Of a stretch of 64,000 nt of DNA, positions 26,624 through 35,710 are shown piece after piece. The stretch comes from Bacillaceae bacterium IKA-2 (lineage in GTDB: Bacteria; Bacillota; Bacilli; Bacillales; Anaerobacillaceae). The notes under the pieces were generated by a model that saw only the letters and a program-made list of their open reading frames with translations, did no database searches and was not told the origin of the DNA. Position 1 is the stretch's first letter. Each line of letters starts with the position of its first letter. Both the position numbers and the translations under genes were made by a program. The DNA lies in assembly GCA_031761875.1 (NCBI GenBank), contig CP134492.1, positions 1,426,001 through 1,490,000 on the forward strand, written 5' to 3'.

Positions 26624-26835
26624 TGTTTAGATTATAACAAAAAAATTGTTTAGGAATGCAATAAAGTTACCTGTATTTTATGTAATATAATGAAAAAAGA
26701 TGGTTTTTTTATTTGAAATCTAAAATGAACTAATAGTCAGTTTTTCTAATATTCAAATTATGTAGTTGGTGATTCGAAAAATAGGCTTTGGAGCGATGGG
26801 AGCGATTTCACCTGGTTACTTAATATTCTTTAATC

Positions 26836-26958
26836 ATGATTAATGTATCTTTTTTAGAAAAGCTGGAACAGAGGCTTATTAAGATCGATTTTAAAAAGGA
26901 TAAATATGGAATGAACGAAATTTATAAACAATGGCATAATAAGCATGTAAAACTTTGA
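26836..26958 (+). CDS. Possible 40-residue ORF
   Basis: An ATG-TGA frame encodes a basic, hydrophilic 40-residue peptide beginning MINVSFLEKLEQRL. No ribosome site is visible, and an overlapping frame just upstream (...GAISPGYLIFFNHD) is also protein-like, so this may be the frameshifted end of a dead gene rather than a small protein. Confidence 0.25.
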   Translation: MINVSFLEKLEQRLIKIDFKKDKYGMNEIYKQWHNKHVKL

Positions 26959-26975
26959 AAGGGTGGAATGCTTTT

Positions 26976-27662
26976 ATGTCTTTAGAATGGTTTGATCGAG
27001 TTTGTAGTGAAATGCAAGATCATTTAGAATCTATATGTGAACAATATGATGAAATAGGTCATATGCGAATTAATAGGGCGTCGAAACATCCAAAGATCGA
27101 ATTTTATGTTGAGTTTGAAGAAGAGGAAAGAGAAGTATTTTGTACCCTGTTTTTCGATCCTCACAATGAAGAGTTTTATATTGAGGAATTTGATTTAACG
27201 GAGGGAGAAACCTATCGCCAAATTCTTCCAGATATTGATGAGATTCTTGATGCGGTTCACGAAATGTTTCATAACTTTATGGAAATGGAAGACGCGGATG
27301 ACGTTACTGTGTTTGAAGAAGATGAAGATGATATTGATGAAAATGAGGAAGTTGATATTTATGATGAAGATGAACAGCATGTTCTGACTGATGGTGGCGA
27401 ATATGATGTGGTCGTTGATGTTGACTGGACAACGCCTGAAGTTCTAGCTTACTCGTACCTAGATGAAATAGAGGTTACTTATAAATTTGGAGTTATCAAA
27501 GAAACTGGGGATGGTATTCTTCATCGTGTTAATCGGATTTTTACAGATAGTAAAACGATTGAGGATGAAACTAACTTTATATTTAGTAAAGAAGAAGCCG
27601 GCGCAATAGTTGAGTTAATAGAAAGTAATATGGATGCAATGGAAGGGTTTGATCCTTCATAG
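26976..27662 (+). CDS. Hypothetical acidic two-part protein
   Basis: Not recognised. A 228-residue cytosolic protein. An N-terminal alpha/beta domain (about 1-105) is joined to a C-terminal domain (about 140-228) by a very acidic linker with runs such as EEDEDDIDENEEVDIYDEDE. It has no signal peptide, membrane segment or catalytic motif. ATG 26976 has GGGTGG at 9 bases; a TTG at 26955 is less likely. It is monocistronic, ending at a terminator. Confidence 0.65.
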   Translation: MSLEWFDRVCSEMQDHLESICEQYDEIGHMRINRASKHPKIEFYVEFEEEEREVFCTLFFDPHNEEFYIEEFDLTEGETYRQILPDIDEILDAVHEMFHNFMEMEDADDVTVFEEDEDDIDENEEVDIYDEDEQHVLTDGGEYDVVVDVDWTTPEVLAYSYLDEIEVTYKFGVIKETGDGILHRVNRIFTDSKTIEDETNFIFSKEEAGAIVELIESNMDAMEGFDPS

Positions 27663-27666
27663 GAGT

Positions 27667-27681
27667 GAATGAATTTCATTC
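27667..27681. repeat. Solo repeat core after a stop codon
   Basis: GAATGAATTTCATTC starts 4 bases after the stop of the preceding gene. Confidence 0.7.
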
Positions 27682-27718
27682 GAGTGTAAAATAAATAAAA
27701 TTTTCATAATGAAGTCTT

Positions 27719-27751
27719 AGCCTCTTTTATATTGATAAAGAGGCTTTTTTT
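27719..27751 (+). terminator. Rho-independent terminator
   Basis: AGCCTCTTT (27719-27727) pairs with AAAGAGGCT (27737-27745), followed by Ts. It ends the acidic-protein gene. Confidence 0.85.
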
Positions 27752-27761
27752 GTCAATGTTC

Positions 27762-27879
27762 GAATGAATTTCATAAAGCGGATTATTCGCCACTAAGATA
27801 CTACATCTAGTTTAATTAAATAGTTTTCAACTAGATGTAGCTTGATGTGGCTAATATAATGGTATTATGAATTTCATTC
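27762..27879. repeat. MITE-like inverted-repeat element, copy B (118 bp)
   Basis: The left end GAATGAATTTCATAAAGCGG and the complement of the right end GAATGAAATTCATAATACC pair, as do GCCAC and GTGGC further in. Compared with copies A and C it holds an extra hairpin, CTACATCTAGTT with AACTAGATGTAG. It ends 3 bases from the stop of the next minus-strand gene. Confidence 0.8.
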
Positions 27880-27881
27880 AT

Positions 27882-28094
27882 TTATGAGAAAAAAGATTTT
27901 TTAATGAATATCAATCCTATATAAATAATAAAAAAGATAATAGTAATTAAGGACGATTGACGTAAACGAGCGCTATAAGGAGTCTTTTTATCATTTGAGG
28001 CTAAAAGCATCCTTATAAAGAAATACAATGTTATTACAATAAAAAGAGATAAAATGCTTCCAAGAATAATATGTGCTAAAATCATCGGTTCCAT
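27882..28094 (-). CDS. Small membrane protein with two helices
   Basis: Not recognised. A 70-residue protein with two predicted membrane helices (about 4-28 and 50-66) and a basic, polar loop (SNDKKTPYSARLRQSS). AAAGGGTG precedes the ATG at 28094; the in-frame ATG at 28112 would place the ribosome site inside the gene. It is monocistronic. The loop with several K/R residues should be cytoplasmic. Confidence 0.6.
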   Translation of the reverse strand: MEPMILAHIILGSILSLFIVITLYFFIRMLLASNDKKTPYSARLRQSSLITIIFFIIYIGLIFIKKSFFS

Positions 28095-28250
28095 ATTGTA
28101 ACACCCTTTCATTATGGGATAGTATTATCAAATATTATCCCATGATAAATGAGTTAAGTATAGAGTTTTTAACGTTAATTTAAAGATAATAATTGTATAT
28201 TTTTGTTATTGGAATTAAAATAAACACAGTTGTTACATATTAACGTGGAA

Positions 28251-28360
28251 AAGGGGCGCTAGGATTAGCGATATTCGTCTTATCTCCACATGCACGACCA
28301 ACAAGGTGCTTGCGCTTTTCACTGTCTAGCTCCAGCACCTACGAGCTCGGTCACTTCAGA
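28251..28360. repeat. Bacillaceae dispersed repeat (GTCTAGCTCCAGC type)
   Basis: The segment contains AACAAGGTGCTTGCGCTTTTC followed closely by ACTGTCTAGCTCCAGCACC, the recognisable core of a repeat I have met in many Bacillus-group spacers. AGGTGCT (28304-28310) pairs with AGCACCT (28334-28340). It lies in the leader of the ABC exporter operon. Confidence 0.65.
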
Positions 28361-28398
28361 GCTTTTCTATTCACAATGAACTTTTTTTGGGGGACTTT

Positions 28399-30129
28399 AT
28401 GTTAAAAGTATTGTCATTTTTAAAGTCATATAAAAAACCAATCTATATTGCTTTGTTCCTTATGGCTGTTGAACTTTTTATTGAACTTTGGCACCCATTA
28501 TTAATTGCAAAAATAATCAATGAGGGAATTTTAAAAAATGATCTTTCAGTTGTTTTAACTTGGGGCGGAGTTATGATTGGCTTGACATTTATCGGCTTTA
28601 TCGCAGGGATTATTAACTCATTTTATGCTGCCCATGTTAGTCAAGGTTTTGGGTATGATGTACGAAAAAGTTTGTTTTATAAAGTTCAATCATTTTCGTT
28701 CGCTAATTTAAATCAATTTGCGACTTCGTCATTAATAACGCGGCTAACAAATGACGTCAATCAAATGCAAAATCTAGTTTTTATTGGTCTAAGAATAATG
28801 GTTCGGGCACCATTACTGATTATTGGTGGAGTCATTATGGCTTTAATTGTAAATTGGAAGCTAGCGATTATTTTAGTTGTTCTCATCCCACTTTTACTAT
28901 TATTTTTAGTTTGGTTAATGGGCAAAGGTGTTAAACAATTTCGTTATGTCCAAGAAAAATTGGATACAGTTAATCGGGTGATGAGAGAAAATTTAACTGG
29001 AATGCGACTAGTAAAAGCATTTTTAAGAAAAAGACACGAGCAGAACCGTTTTGGAAAGGCAAGCCAAGAATTAAAAGATGGAACAATTGGCGCCTTGAGG
29101 CTCATCGAGTTAACGATGCCGGTACTCCTGTTGATTATGAATCTTGCTATTATATTTATCCTATGGTTTGGAAGTTTTCAAGTTACTGATGGTGAAGCTA
29201 ATATTGGTGAAATTGTCGCGATTGTAAATTATGCGACAAGAATTATGTTTGCTTTTTCTGTTTTTTCGTTTATTTTAATGAGCTTGGCGCGAGGAAAAGC
29301 TTCTTCTAGCCGGATTGCCGAAGTATTAGATGCAGAGACAGATCTAGTTGATGGAACAGAAACACCAATTTTTCAAGAATTTAATCAAGATAAACTAAAA
29401 TTTGATCATGTATCTTTTTGCTATCCAAATACGAATGTAGTTGTACTTAAAGATATTTCTTTTAAGGCGCAAAAAGGTGAAATAGTCGCCCTTCTTGGTG
29501 CGACAGGATCAGGAAAAACATCACTATTCCAGTTAATTCCAAGATTGTACGATGTTGATAGTGGTGAAATTTATGTTGATGACCATAACATTAAGAATAT
29601 GAAACTAACAGTTTTACGTAATAAAATCGGCTTTGTTCCTCAAGAAACACGCCTTTTTTCAGGAACAGTCATGGACAACATTTTTTGGGGCAAAGAAAAT
29701 GCAACAATGGAAGAAGTTATTGAAGCTGCAAAAGCGGCCGAGATCCATGAAACAATTATCAAGCTGCCAAAACAATATGATACGGTCCTTGGACAAAAAG
29801 GGGTAAACCTATCAGGAGGGCAAAAGCAACGACTATCTATTGCAAGAGCGTTAATACGAAAGCCTGAAATTTTATTATTAGATGATAGTTCAAGTGCGCT
29901 TGATTTACAAACAGAAGCCAAAATTCTTCAGGCTATTAAGGAACTTTCATGTACAACACTGATTATTACCCAAAAAATTAGTACAGTCATGGTGGCTGAT
30001 AAAATTTTACTATTAGAAGATGGGGAAATTGTTGCCCAAGGGGATCATGAATTACTGCTTAGTACTAACCTTTTGTATCAAAAGATTTATCAGTCTCAGT
30101 ATCATCAGGAGGTGGCGACAAATGAGTAA
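28399..30129 (+). CDS. ABC exporter half-transporter (YfiB-like, degenerate NBD)
   Basis: A 576-residue half-transporter: six membrane helices (about 15-290), then an ATPase domain with Walker A GATGSGKTS and signature LSGGQKQR. Two catalytic positions are altered. Walker B is LLLLDDSSSALD with Asp in place of the catalytic Glu, and the H-loop reads IITQKIS with Gln in place of His. This is the non-catalytic partner of a heterodimeric exporter, as in TM287/288 or BmrCD. ATG 28399 follows GGGGGGA. The next gene overlaps it by 8 bases. It probably exports drugs or lipids. Confidence 0.92.
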   Translation: MLKVLSFLKSYKKPIYIALFLMAVELFIELWHPLLIAKIINEGILKNDLSVVLTWGGVMIGLTFIGFIAGIINSFYAAHVSQGFGYDVRKSLFYKVQSFSFANLNQFATSSLITRLTNDVNQMQNLVFIGLRIMVRAPLLIIGGVIMALIVNWKLAIILVVLIPLLLLFLVWLMGKGVKQFRYVQEKLDTVNRVMRENLTGMRLVKAFLRKRHEQNRFGKASQELKDGTIGALRLIELTMPVLLLIMNLAIIFILWFGSFQVTDGEANIGEIVAIVNYATRIMFAFSVFSFILMSLARGKASSSRIAEVLDAETDLVDGTETPIFQEFNQDKLKFDHVSFCYPNTNVVVLKDISFKAQKGEIVALLGATGSGKTSLFQLIPRLYDVDSGEIYVDDHNIKNMKLTVLRNKIGFVPQETRLFSGTVMDNIFWGKENATMEEVIEAAKAAEIHETIIKLPKQYDTVLGQKGVNLSGGQKQRLSIARALIRKPEILLLDDSSSALDLQTEAKILQAIKELSCTTLIITQKISTVMVADKILLLEDGEIVAQGDHELLLSTNLLYQKIYQSQYHQEVATNE

Positions 30130-31915
30130 ACATTCTCAATTTATTCGGAATGGTGCGCCACAAAAAGCGAAAGATATTCGCAGTACAGTACGTCGAGTTT
30201 GGGCTTACTTATCAGAAAAAAAACGTTTAATAAGCGTCGTGTTGCTACTTGTTACGATTAGTGCGCTGTTAACTCTGTTGGGCCCCTACTTAATTGGAGT
30301 AACGGTTGATGAGTTTATCATTGCAAAAAAAACAGCAGGTCTGTTGCAATTATTACTTTTCCTAGCAGTTATTTACTTACTAAATTCAATTGTTATCTGG
30401 CTCCAAAATCATCTGATGATTAGCATTGCCCAAAACACGGTTTATCGAATGAGAAGGCATTTATTTCGCCATCTTCACAGGCTACCCATCAGTTATTTTG
30501 ACAAAAAAAAGCATGGTGAGTTAATGAGCAGACTAACCAATGATATGGAAAATGTTAGCAGTACCTTAAATAGCTCAGTTATCCAAATTTTTTCTAGTGT
30601 CCTTACATTAGTAGGCACAATTTCAGTAATGATTTACCTGAGCCCACTGTTAACGGCGATAACATTAACGATCGTGCCAATGTTATTCTTTGGAATGAAA
30701 TGGATTACAATTCGAACTCGGAAATACTTTCGTGAGCAACAGCGAAACTTAGGTGAAATTAATGGGTTTATTGAAGAAACAATATCCGGTCAAAGCGTTG
30801 TAAAAACGTTTTCGCAAGAAGAAAAAGTAATTAAACAGTTTATGGAAAAAAATGAACAACTCAAAAAAACTGGCTATTGGGCACAAGCATACTCAGGCCT
30901 TATTCCAAAGTTAATGAATGTTTTAAATAATTTAAGTTTTGCTATTATCGCTTTTGCAGGTGGGATTCTTGCTCTTAATAATCTGATTTCAATTGGTGTT
31001 ATTGTTATGTTCACACAATATTCCAGACAATTCACTCGTCCACTAAACGACCTTGCTAACCAATATAATTCACTACTATCTGCCGTTGCAGGGGCTGAAC
31101 GTGTTTTTGAAGTGATGGATGAAGAAAAGGAACAAGAAGTAGTAAATAGTCTTGATCTTGATTCTGTTAAAGGAGATGTCGAGTTTCGTCATGTTTCATT
31201 TTCTTATGAGAGAGACGAGCCGATAATCTTTGATGTTTCTTTTCGAATCAACCAGGGTGAAACAGTAGCTCTCGTCGGACCGACTGGAGCAGGAAAAACA
31301 ACAGTTATTAACTTACTTAGTCGGTTTTATGATCCGGATCAAGGTTTAGTTACGATTGACGGAAAAAATATCGCATTAATTAAACGGGATAGCCTAAGGC
31401 AACATATGGGCTTTGTCTTGCAAGATCCGTTTTTATTTGAAGAAACAATTCTAGAAAATATTCGTTACGGTAAACTTGAAGCAACTGATGATGAGGTTAT
31501 TGAAGCTGCAAAGCAGGCTAATGCCGATTCATTTATTCGGAAGCTGCCTAACAAGTATCAAACTAAGCTATCCCAAGACGGTGAAGGAATTAGTCAGGGG
31601 CAAAAGCAACTTATTTCAATTGCTCGAGCGATACTTGCTAAACCAAGGATTTTAATTTTAGATGAAGCAACGAGTAGCATTGATACAATTACTGAAATTA
31701 AGATTCAAGAAGCATTACGCAGACTAATGAAAGGCCGCACGAGTTTTGTGATTGCCCATCGGCTTAATACGATCCAACAAGCAGACAAAATTATTGTATT
31801 AAACGAAGGACGACTAATTGAAGAAGGAACTCACGTTTCGTTATTGGAACAAAAGGGTTTTTATTTTCAGCTTTACAAGGGCCACTTGAAAAGTGAAGAT
31901 GTGATTTATAAATAG
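30122..31915 (+). CDS. ABC exporter half-transporter (YfiC-like, catalytic NBD)
   Basis: A 597-residue partner of the preceding protein, with six helices (about 40-320) and an ATPase domain. Walker A is GPTGAGKTT, Walker B LILDEATSSID with the Glu intact, and the H-loop VIAHRLNT is intact, but its signature is the degenerate ISQGQKQ. The two proteins therefore complement each other to give one competent ATP site. The frame opens at 30020, but ATG 30122 sits 6 bases after GGAGGTGG and overlaps the end of the first gene, indicating translational coupling. Confidence 0.93.
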   Translation: MSKHSQFIRNGAPQKAKDIRSTVRRVWAYLSEKKRLISVVLLLVTISALLTLLGPYLIGVTVDEFIIAKKTAGLLQLLLFLAVIYLLNSIVIWLQNHLMISIAQNTVYRMRRHLFRHLHRLPISYFDKKKHGELMSRLTNDMENVSSTLNSSVIQIFSSVLTLVGTISVMIYLSPLLTAITLTIVPMLFFGMKWITIRTRKYFREQQRNLGEINGFIEETISGQSVVKTFSQEEKVIKQFMEKNEQLKKTGYWAQAYSGLIPKLMNVLNNLSFAIIAFAGGILALNNLISIGVIVMFTQYSRQFTRPLNDLANQYNSLLSAVAGAERVFEVMDEEKEQEVVNSLDLDSVKGDVEFRHVSFSYERDEPIIFDVSFRINQGETVALVGPTGAGKTTVINLLSRFYDPDQGLVTIDGKNIALIKRDSLRQHMGFVLQDPFLFEETILENIRYGKLEATDDEVIEAAKQANADSFIRKLPNKYQTKLSQDGEGISQGQKQLISIARAILAKPRILILDEATSSIDTITEIKIQEALRRLMKGRTSFVIAHRLNTIQQADKIIVLNEGRLIEEGTHVSLLEQKGFYFQLYKGHLKSEDVIYK

Positions 31916-31928
31916 GGGGACTATCATA

Positions 31929-32372
31929 ATGTTATGGAAATTAAAAACATTTGAACAGCTTACAAACAGTGAACTGTATAATATTATCAAAGAGAGAACC
32001 AATATATTTGTAGTCGAACAAAATTGTCCATATCCAGAGCTTGATGATATGGATCAGGCAGCTTATCATCTTTTTTGTGAGACGGAGAGTCAAATAAATG
32101 CCTATTGTAGAATTATCCCTAAAGGACATAAATATCGAGAAGTTTCAATTGGACGTGTCATTGTAACTAAGGAGTATCGACGAACAGGGATAGGATCAAT
32201 AGTGATGAGAAAGGCGATTGATTTTGTTGAAAAAGAAATGTCTGAAACAATAATAAAAATTCAAGCCCAAGATCATTTAAGAAATTTCTACGGTAGTTTT
32301 GGTTTTAAAGTGATTTCCGAAGTGTATTTAGAAGATGGAATTCCTCATATTGATATGATAATAGATAAATAA
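31929..32372 (+). CDS. ElaA-family GNAT acetyltransferase
   Basis: A 147-residue GNAT protein of the ElaA type. It has the family N-terminus with RTNIFVVEQNCPYPELDDMD and the acetyl-CoA site SIGRVIVTKEYRRTGIGS. AGGGGGA precedes the ATG. It lies 13 bases after the exporter genes and 2 bases before precorrin-2 dehydrogenase, so it may be part of one operon. The substrate is unknown. Confidence 0.88.
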   Translation: MLWKLKTFEQLTNSELYNIIKERTNIFVVEQNCPYPELDDMDQAAYHLFCETESQINAYCRIIPKGHKYREVSIGRVIVTKEYRRTGIGSIVMRKAIDFVEKEMSETIIKIQAQDHLRNFYGSFGFKVISEVYLEDGIPHIDMIIDK

Positions 32373-32374
32373 GT

Positions 32375-33040
32375 ATGGAAATGAAGGTGTTAGTGCTGAA
32401 GAATTATCCGGTTAACTTACAGTTAAAAAATAAATCTGCCGTTATTGTCGGCGGCGGTGTCATAGCAGAAAGAAAACTTTTAAAGCTGCTTGAAACAGAA
32501 GCTAATATTACGATTGTAAGTCCAGGGCTAACAGAAAAAATTCGAAACTTAGCGAGGGAAAAAAAAGTCTGTTGGGAAAAAAAGCTATTTTCAAAAGGAG
32601 ATCTATCAAAGGCTTTTCTTGTGATTGCAGCAACAAGTTCCAAACAAGTAAATAGAGAAGTATTTGAATCGTGCCACGAGCACCAGTTAATTAATGTTGT
32701 CGATGATCCTAAGCTAAGCAATTTTATTTTACCATCAACATTACATAGAGGAAAGTTGTCTATTGCTGTTTCGACATCAGGCGCAAGCCCTAGTTTGGCG
32801 AAAAAAATAATTAGCGAGTTATCAGAACAATTTGATGATACATATGAAGACTATTTAGATTTTTTAGGACATTCTCGAGTAAAAATTCAAGTGGAAATAG
32901 AAGATCCTGCTGTAAGGTGGCGAATTCTCCAAAAGTTGCTTGAAAAGGAATTTTTACAACTATCAAGAAATAATGATCGTGAGCAAAGACAAAAGCGTTT
33001 TGAAGAGCTTTTACAAAGTGAGTGGGAGAGTGAATTGTAA
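32375..33040 (+). CDS. Precorrin-2 dehydrogenase / sirohydrochlorin ferrochelatase-type protein
   Basis: A 221-residue homologue of the CysG N-terminal half (YlnF/Met8 type), which oxidises precorrin-2 to sirohydrochlorin with NAD on the way to sirohaem. It has the Rossmann motif VIVGGGVIAERK near residue 20 and the active-site segment LSIAVSTSGASPSLAKKI near 130. The start is uncertain: ATG 32375 has no clear ribosome site, while ATG 32381 and GTG 32393 are alternatives. No sirohaem methyltransferase gene is adjacent. A start-less open frame follows it (33034-33132). Confidence 0.88.
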   Translation: MEMKVLVLKNYPVNLQLKNKSAVIVGGGVIAERKLLKLLETEANITIVSPGLTEKIRNLAREKKVCWEKKLFSKGDLSKAFLVIAATSSKQVNREVFESCHEHQLINVVDDPKLSNFILPSTLHRGKLSIAVSTSGASPSLAKKIISELSEQFDDTYEDYLDFLGHSRVKIQVEIEDPAVRWRILQKLLEKEFLQLSRNNDREQRQKRFEELLQSEWESEL

Positions 33041-33132
33041 CAGGAGGTTATTCACTTGCTACTATATGGGAGGTTGGTAATCTCGAAGATACTTGTTTGA
33101 AACTAATCGAGCAGGAAAAAAATGCATACTAA
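33034..33132 (+). pseudogene. Possible decayed C-terminal gene fragment
   Basis: A 32-codon open stretch without a start codon overlaps the end of the precorrin gene in another frame and reads ...SLATIWEVGNLEDTCLKLI.... It may be the remaining end of a lost downstream gene. The family was not recognised. Confidence 0.25.
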
Positions 33133-33192
33133 ATATTCAGAATTTTCTAGTATAATGGAAATAACAAAAGTTGTAAATAGGGGTTGTTTATA

Positions 33193-34011
33193 TTGAAAAC
33201 GCGCCTTTTGATCCAATTTAAAATTGTTATTTTCCTTTTTGGATTCGCTTTCTATTTGCACACGCACTTGAAATCGGTGTATACGTGGCAAGTTGACGGG
33301 GAATTTATTGAAGATGTCAATGTATTAACAGTAGTTAGCTATAACATTCATTACGGAAGAGGACTAGATGGAAAAATAAACTTAGATCGAACAATCGAAA
33401 CATTATTAGAAGCTAAAGCCGATATTATTTCTTTGCAAGAGGTGGAACGCTATAGTGTTAGAACATTATTCACTGATCAAGTGAACCAGATAGCAGTGGC
33501 TCTTAATATGAATATTCTTTATTACCCATCAATTTCTTATCCTGGTTTATATTATGGAAATGTGATATTATCGCGATTCCCCATTGTAGATAAAGAGATT
33601 TTAGCTTTTTCAAATAATCGAGAAGACCGCTCAGCTCTTGTGGCAAAACTAAAGTTGTCAGCCGAAGAGGAGCTAGTCATCATTAACACTCATCTGGGCT
33701 TAAATAAAAACGAAAGAAAAAATGCGATTAAGGTTATTAATAAACTAATAAAAGGAATTGAAACACCTGTATTTTTAACGGGTGATTTAAACTCGACACC
33801 AGAAATGAATGAATATGAAATTTGGACAGATCGTCTCAAAAAGAGTAATCAAGGCACACCACTTCAAACGTTTAACAAAAGGAATTGGCAAATTGATTAT
33901 ATTTTTCATAGTCATCACTTTGAAGTTAAAGATGTCTATGTAATGGATAGTGCTGCATCTGACCACTATCCTATTGTTGGCCTGTTTCAGTTTAAATCGA
34001 AGAAGCATTAA
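33193..34011 (+). CDS. Endonuclease/exonuclease/phosphatase family protein, membrane-anchored
   Basis: A 272-residue protein. One N-terminal hydrophobic segment (about 8-22) acts as anchor or signal, followed by an EEP (DNase I-like) domain. Metal and catalytic motifs are VVSYNIHYGRG, ISLQEVER, NTHLGL, LTGDLNSTPE and the C-terminal SDHYPIVG. TTG 33193 lies about 9 bases after AGGGG; an earlier TTG at 33184 is less likely. It would act outside the membrane on nucleic acids, phospholipids or phosphoinositides. A TATAAT at 33151-33156 is a likely -10. Confidence 0.85.
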   Translation: MKTRLLIQFKIVIFLFGFAFYLHTHLKSVYTWQVDGEFIEDVNVLTVVSYNIHYGRGLDGKINLDRTIETLLEAKADIISLQEVERYSVRTLFTDQVNQIAVALNMNILYYPSISYPGLYYGNVILSRFPIVDKEILAFSNNREDRSALVAKLKLSAEEELVIINTHLGLNKNERKNAIKVINKLIKGIETPVFLTGDLNSTPEMNEYEIWTDRLKKSNQGTPLQTFNKRNWQIDYIFHSHHFEVKDVYVMDSAASDHYPIVGLFQFKSKKH

Positions 34012-34188
34012 ACTGTAAATCATTTCTAGTAATAGAAGTGACCTGAGAACGCACACTATAGTTAGAAGAAAAAGTTCAAAGCTTCTGCTAACCAATAGTC
34101 AAAGTTTCGAAACGTTTCTGGTTATCCTTATTTTGAAGATGCACTAGAAAGAAATTTTTTTCTTCAATAAAGTAAATGGAGGATTATG

Positions 34189-34815
34189 ATGATAAAGAGA
34201 ATAGTACTAGCAGTGGTAATTTTTTCGTTTTGTCTTCCTGTCGTATCTCATGCCCAAAATATTCAGTTTTTTAAGGAGCCGCCATTTGAGCATTATAAAG
34301 TTTCACGAGGAGACACTTTCTGGTTTATTGCCAAAAGGTACGGATTGGATTATAAAGCATTAATGCGGCTTAATCCAGAAATCGAGCCACGTAATATGCA
34401 TGTAGGTGAAGTAATACGCCTAAAAGCAGCAGCAGAGCATTCAAGTACGTTTGAGGACCAAGTTGTAACATTAGTTAATCAAGAAAGAAGTAAGGCTGGT
34501 TTAAGTCCACTTACACATAGAGCTGATGTGAAAAATGTTGCCCATAAAAAAGCACAAGACTTGATTAATTCAAATTATTTTTCTCACAACAGTCCAAATT
34601 ACGGCTCACCGTTTGATATGTTGAATACTTTTGGGATAAGTTATCAAGCAGCGGCTGAGAACATAGCTAAAGGACAATCATCACCTGAGGCGGTTATGAA
34701 TTCATGGATGAATTCTCAAGGACATCGCGCAAACATTTTAAATGGACAATACAATGCGATAGGAGTAGGATTTTATCACGGTGCTTGGGTTCAAATGTTT
34801 ATTAAAACAAGATAA
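34189..34815 (+). CDS. Exported LysM-CAP domain protein (YkwD/SafA-like)
   Basis: A 208-residue exported protein. A signal peptide (1-23, ending VSHAQ) is followed by a LysM peptidoglycan-binding domain (about 36-80, YKVSRGDTFWFIAKRYG) and a CAP/SCP domain (about 88-208) with LVNQERSKAGLSPL, NYFSHNSP and NSQGHRANILN. Such proteins act in the cell wall or spore coat. GGAGG is 6 bases before ATG 34189; ATG 34186 is also possible. The function of the CAP domain is unknown. Confidence 0.88.
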   Translation: MIKRIVLAVVIFSFCLPVVSHAQNIQFFKEPPFEHYKVSRGDTFWFIAKRYGLDYKALMRLNPEIEPRNMHVGEVIRLKAAAEHSSTFEDQVVTLVNQERSKAGLSPLTHRADVKNVAHKKAQDLINSNYFSHNSPNYGSPFDMLNTFGISYQAAAENIAKGQSSPEAVMNSWMNSQGHRANILNGQYNAIGVGFYHGAWVQMFIKTR

Positions 34816-34891
34816 CGAAGCTAGCTAGGTGCAGGTATAAGAGCTAGACATTACTTCAAGTAAAAATCTTACAATCTTCTTAAAACTGAAA

Positions 34892-34976
34892 AAGTGAGTG
34901 GTTGCTAGAATTTGGTATCGATTAATCGGGAGATAATTGATACTGGTACTATCAGTCACTCTCTTTTTTTGTTAGA
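34892..34976 (+). terminator. Long imperfect terminator-like hairpin
   Basis: Arms near 34895 (GTGAGTGGTTGCTAG) and 34955 (TACTATCAGTCACTC) pair imperfectly around an inner GGTATC/GATACT stem and are followed by seven Ts. Confidence 0.45.
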
Positions 34977-35072
34977 CTGTGAAGGCATGAAATAAAATTT
35001 AGTTTGACTTAATGCTATTTTTCAGCTTAAATAACAAAGGGGATCTTGAAATTTTTACTAGGAGGAAGAATG

Positions 35073-35651
35073 ATGATACAAGCACTGATAATTTTAATTG
35101 CACAATTATTATATGTTCCAATCTTAACAATGCGAACAATTCTCGTCGTGAAAGGATTAAAAAAGCAAGCATCGATAATGGGAGTTCTTGAAGGATTTAT
35201 CTATGTTCTTGCAATTGGGCTAGTTTTTAGTGATTTATCAAACTATATGAACATGGTTGCATATGCAGTTGGCTTTGGATTAGGAGTTTATCTAGGTGGT
35301 ATGCTTGAAGAAAAATTAGCAATCGGTTACGTTACGATTGAAGCGAATATTCCTAATAAAAATTTGGCATTAGTAAGTAAGCTTCGAGAAGTCGGCTTTA
35401 GTGTTTCTACTGATGAGGTAGAGGGAATGAATTCGACCCGCTATTTATTTTTTTGTACTGCAAGGAGAGACCGAGAATCTGAATTCTACGATTTGATTTG
35501 TGAGTATGAACCGACGGCCTTTGTTGCGTCTTATGAACCAAGAAATTTCCGTGGTGGCTACATTACAAAGGGAATGAAGAAACGAACCGAAGTTTTCTTT
35601 AAGAAGAGAAAACAATTAGTCAAAGAAGAATCAAAAAGCGAGGGAATCTAA
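35073..35651 (+). CDS. UPF0316/DUF2179 membrane protein (YebE-like)
   Basis: A 192-residue protein with three predicted N-terminal helices (about 1-85) and a cytosolic C-terminal DUF2179 domain (about 90-170), ending in a basic tail. It matches the UPF0316 family (B. subtilis YebE). The frame opens at TTG 35046, but GGAGG at 35061 points to ATG 35070 or 35073. DUF2179 domains are thought to bind a small ligand; the role here is unknown. It is monocistronic with a perfect terminator. Confidence 0.87.
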   Translation: MIQALIILIAQLLYVPILTMRTILVVKGLKKQASIMGVLEGFIYVLAIGLVFSDLSNYMNMVAYAVGFGLGVYLGGMLEEKLAIGYVTIEANIPNKNLALVSKLREVGFSVSTDEVEGMNSTRYLFFCTARRDRESEFYDLICEYEPTAFVASYEPRNFRGGYITKGMKKRTEVFFKKRKQLVKEESKSEGI

Positions 35652-35676
35652 CAACAGAATCGGTTAAGGTATATAG

Positions 35677-35710
35677 AAAAGCTGACTCAAATTTTGAGTC
35701 AGCTTTTTTT
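35677..35710 (+). terminator. Strong Rho-independent terminator
   Basis: AAAAGCTGACTCAAA pairs with TTTTGAGTCAGCTTTT and runs into Ts. Confidence 0.9.

Noticed and set aside
33043-33088. 14-codon ORF starting at TTG after AGGAGGT downstream of precorrin-2 dehydrogenase
   Set aside because: It is very short with no supporting context; the AGGAGGT may be a leftover ribosome site of a lost gene.
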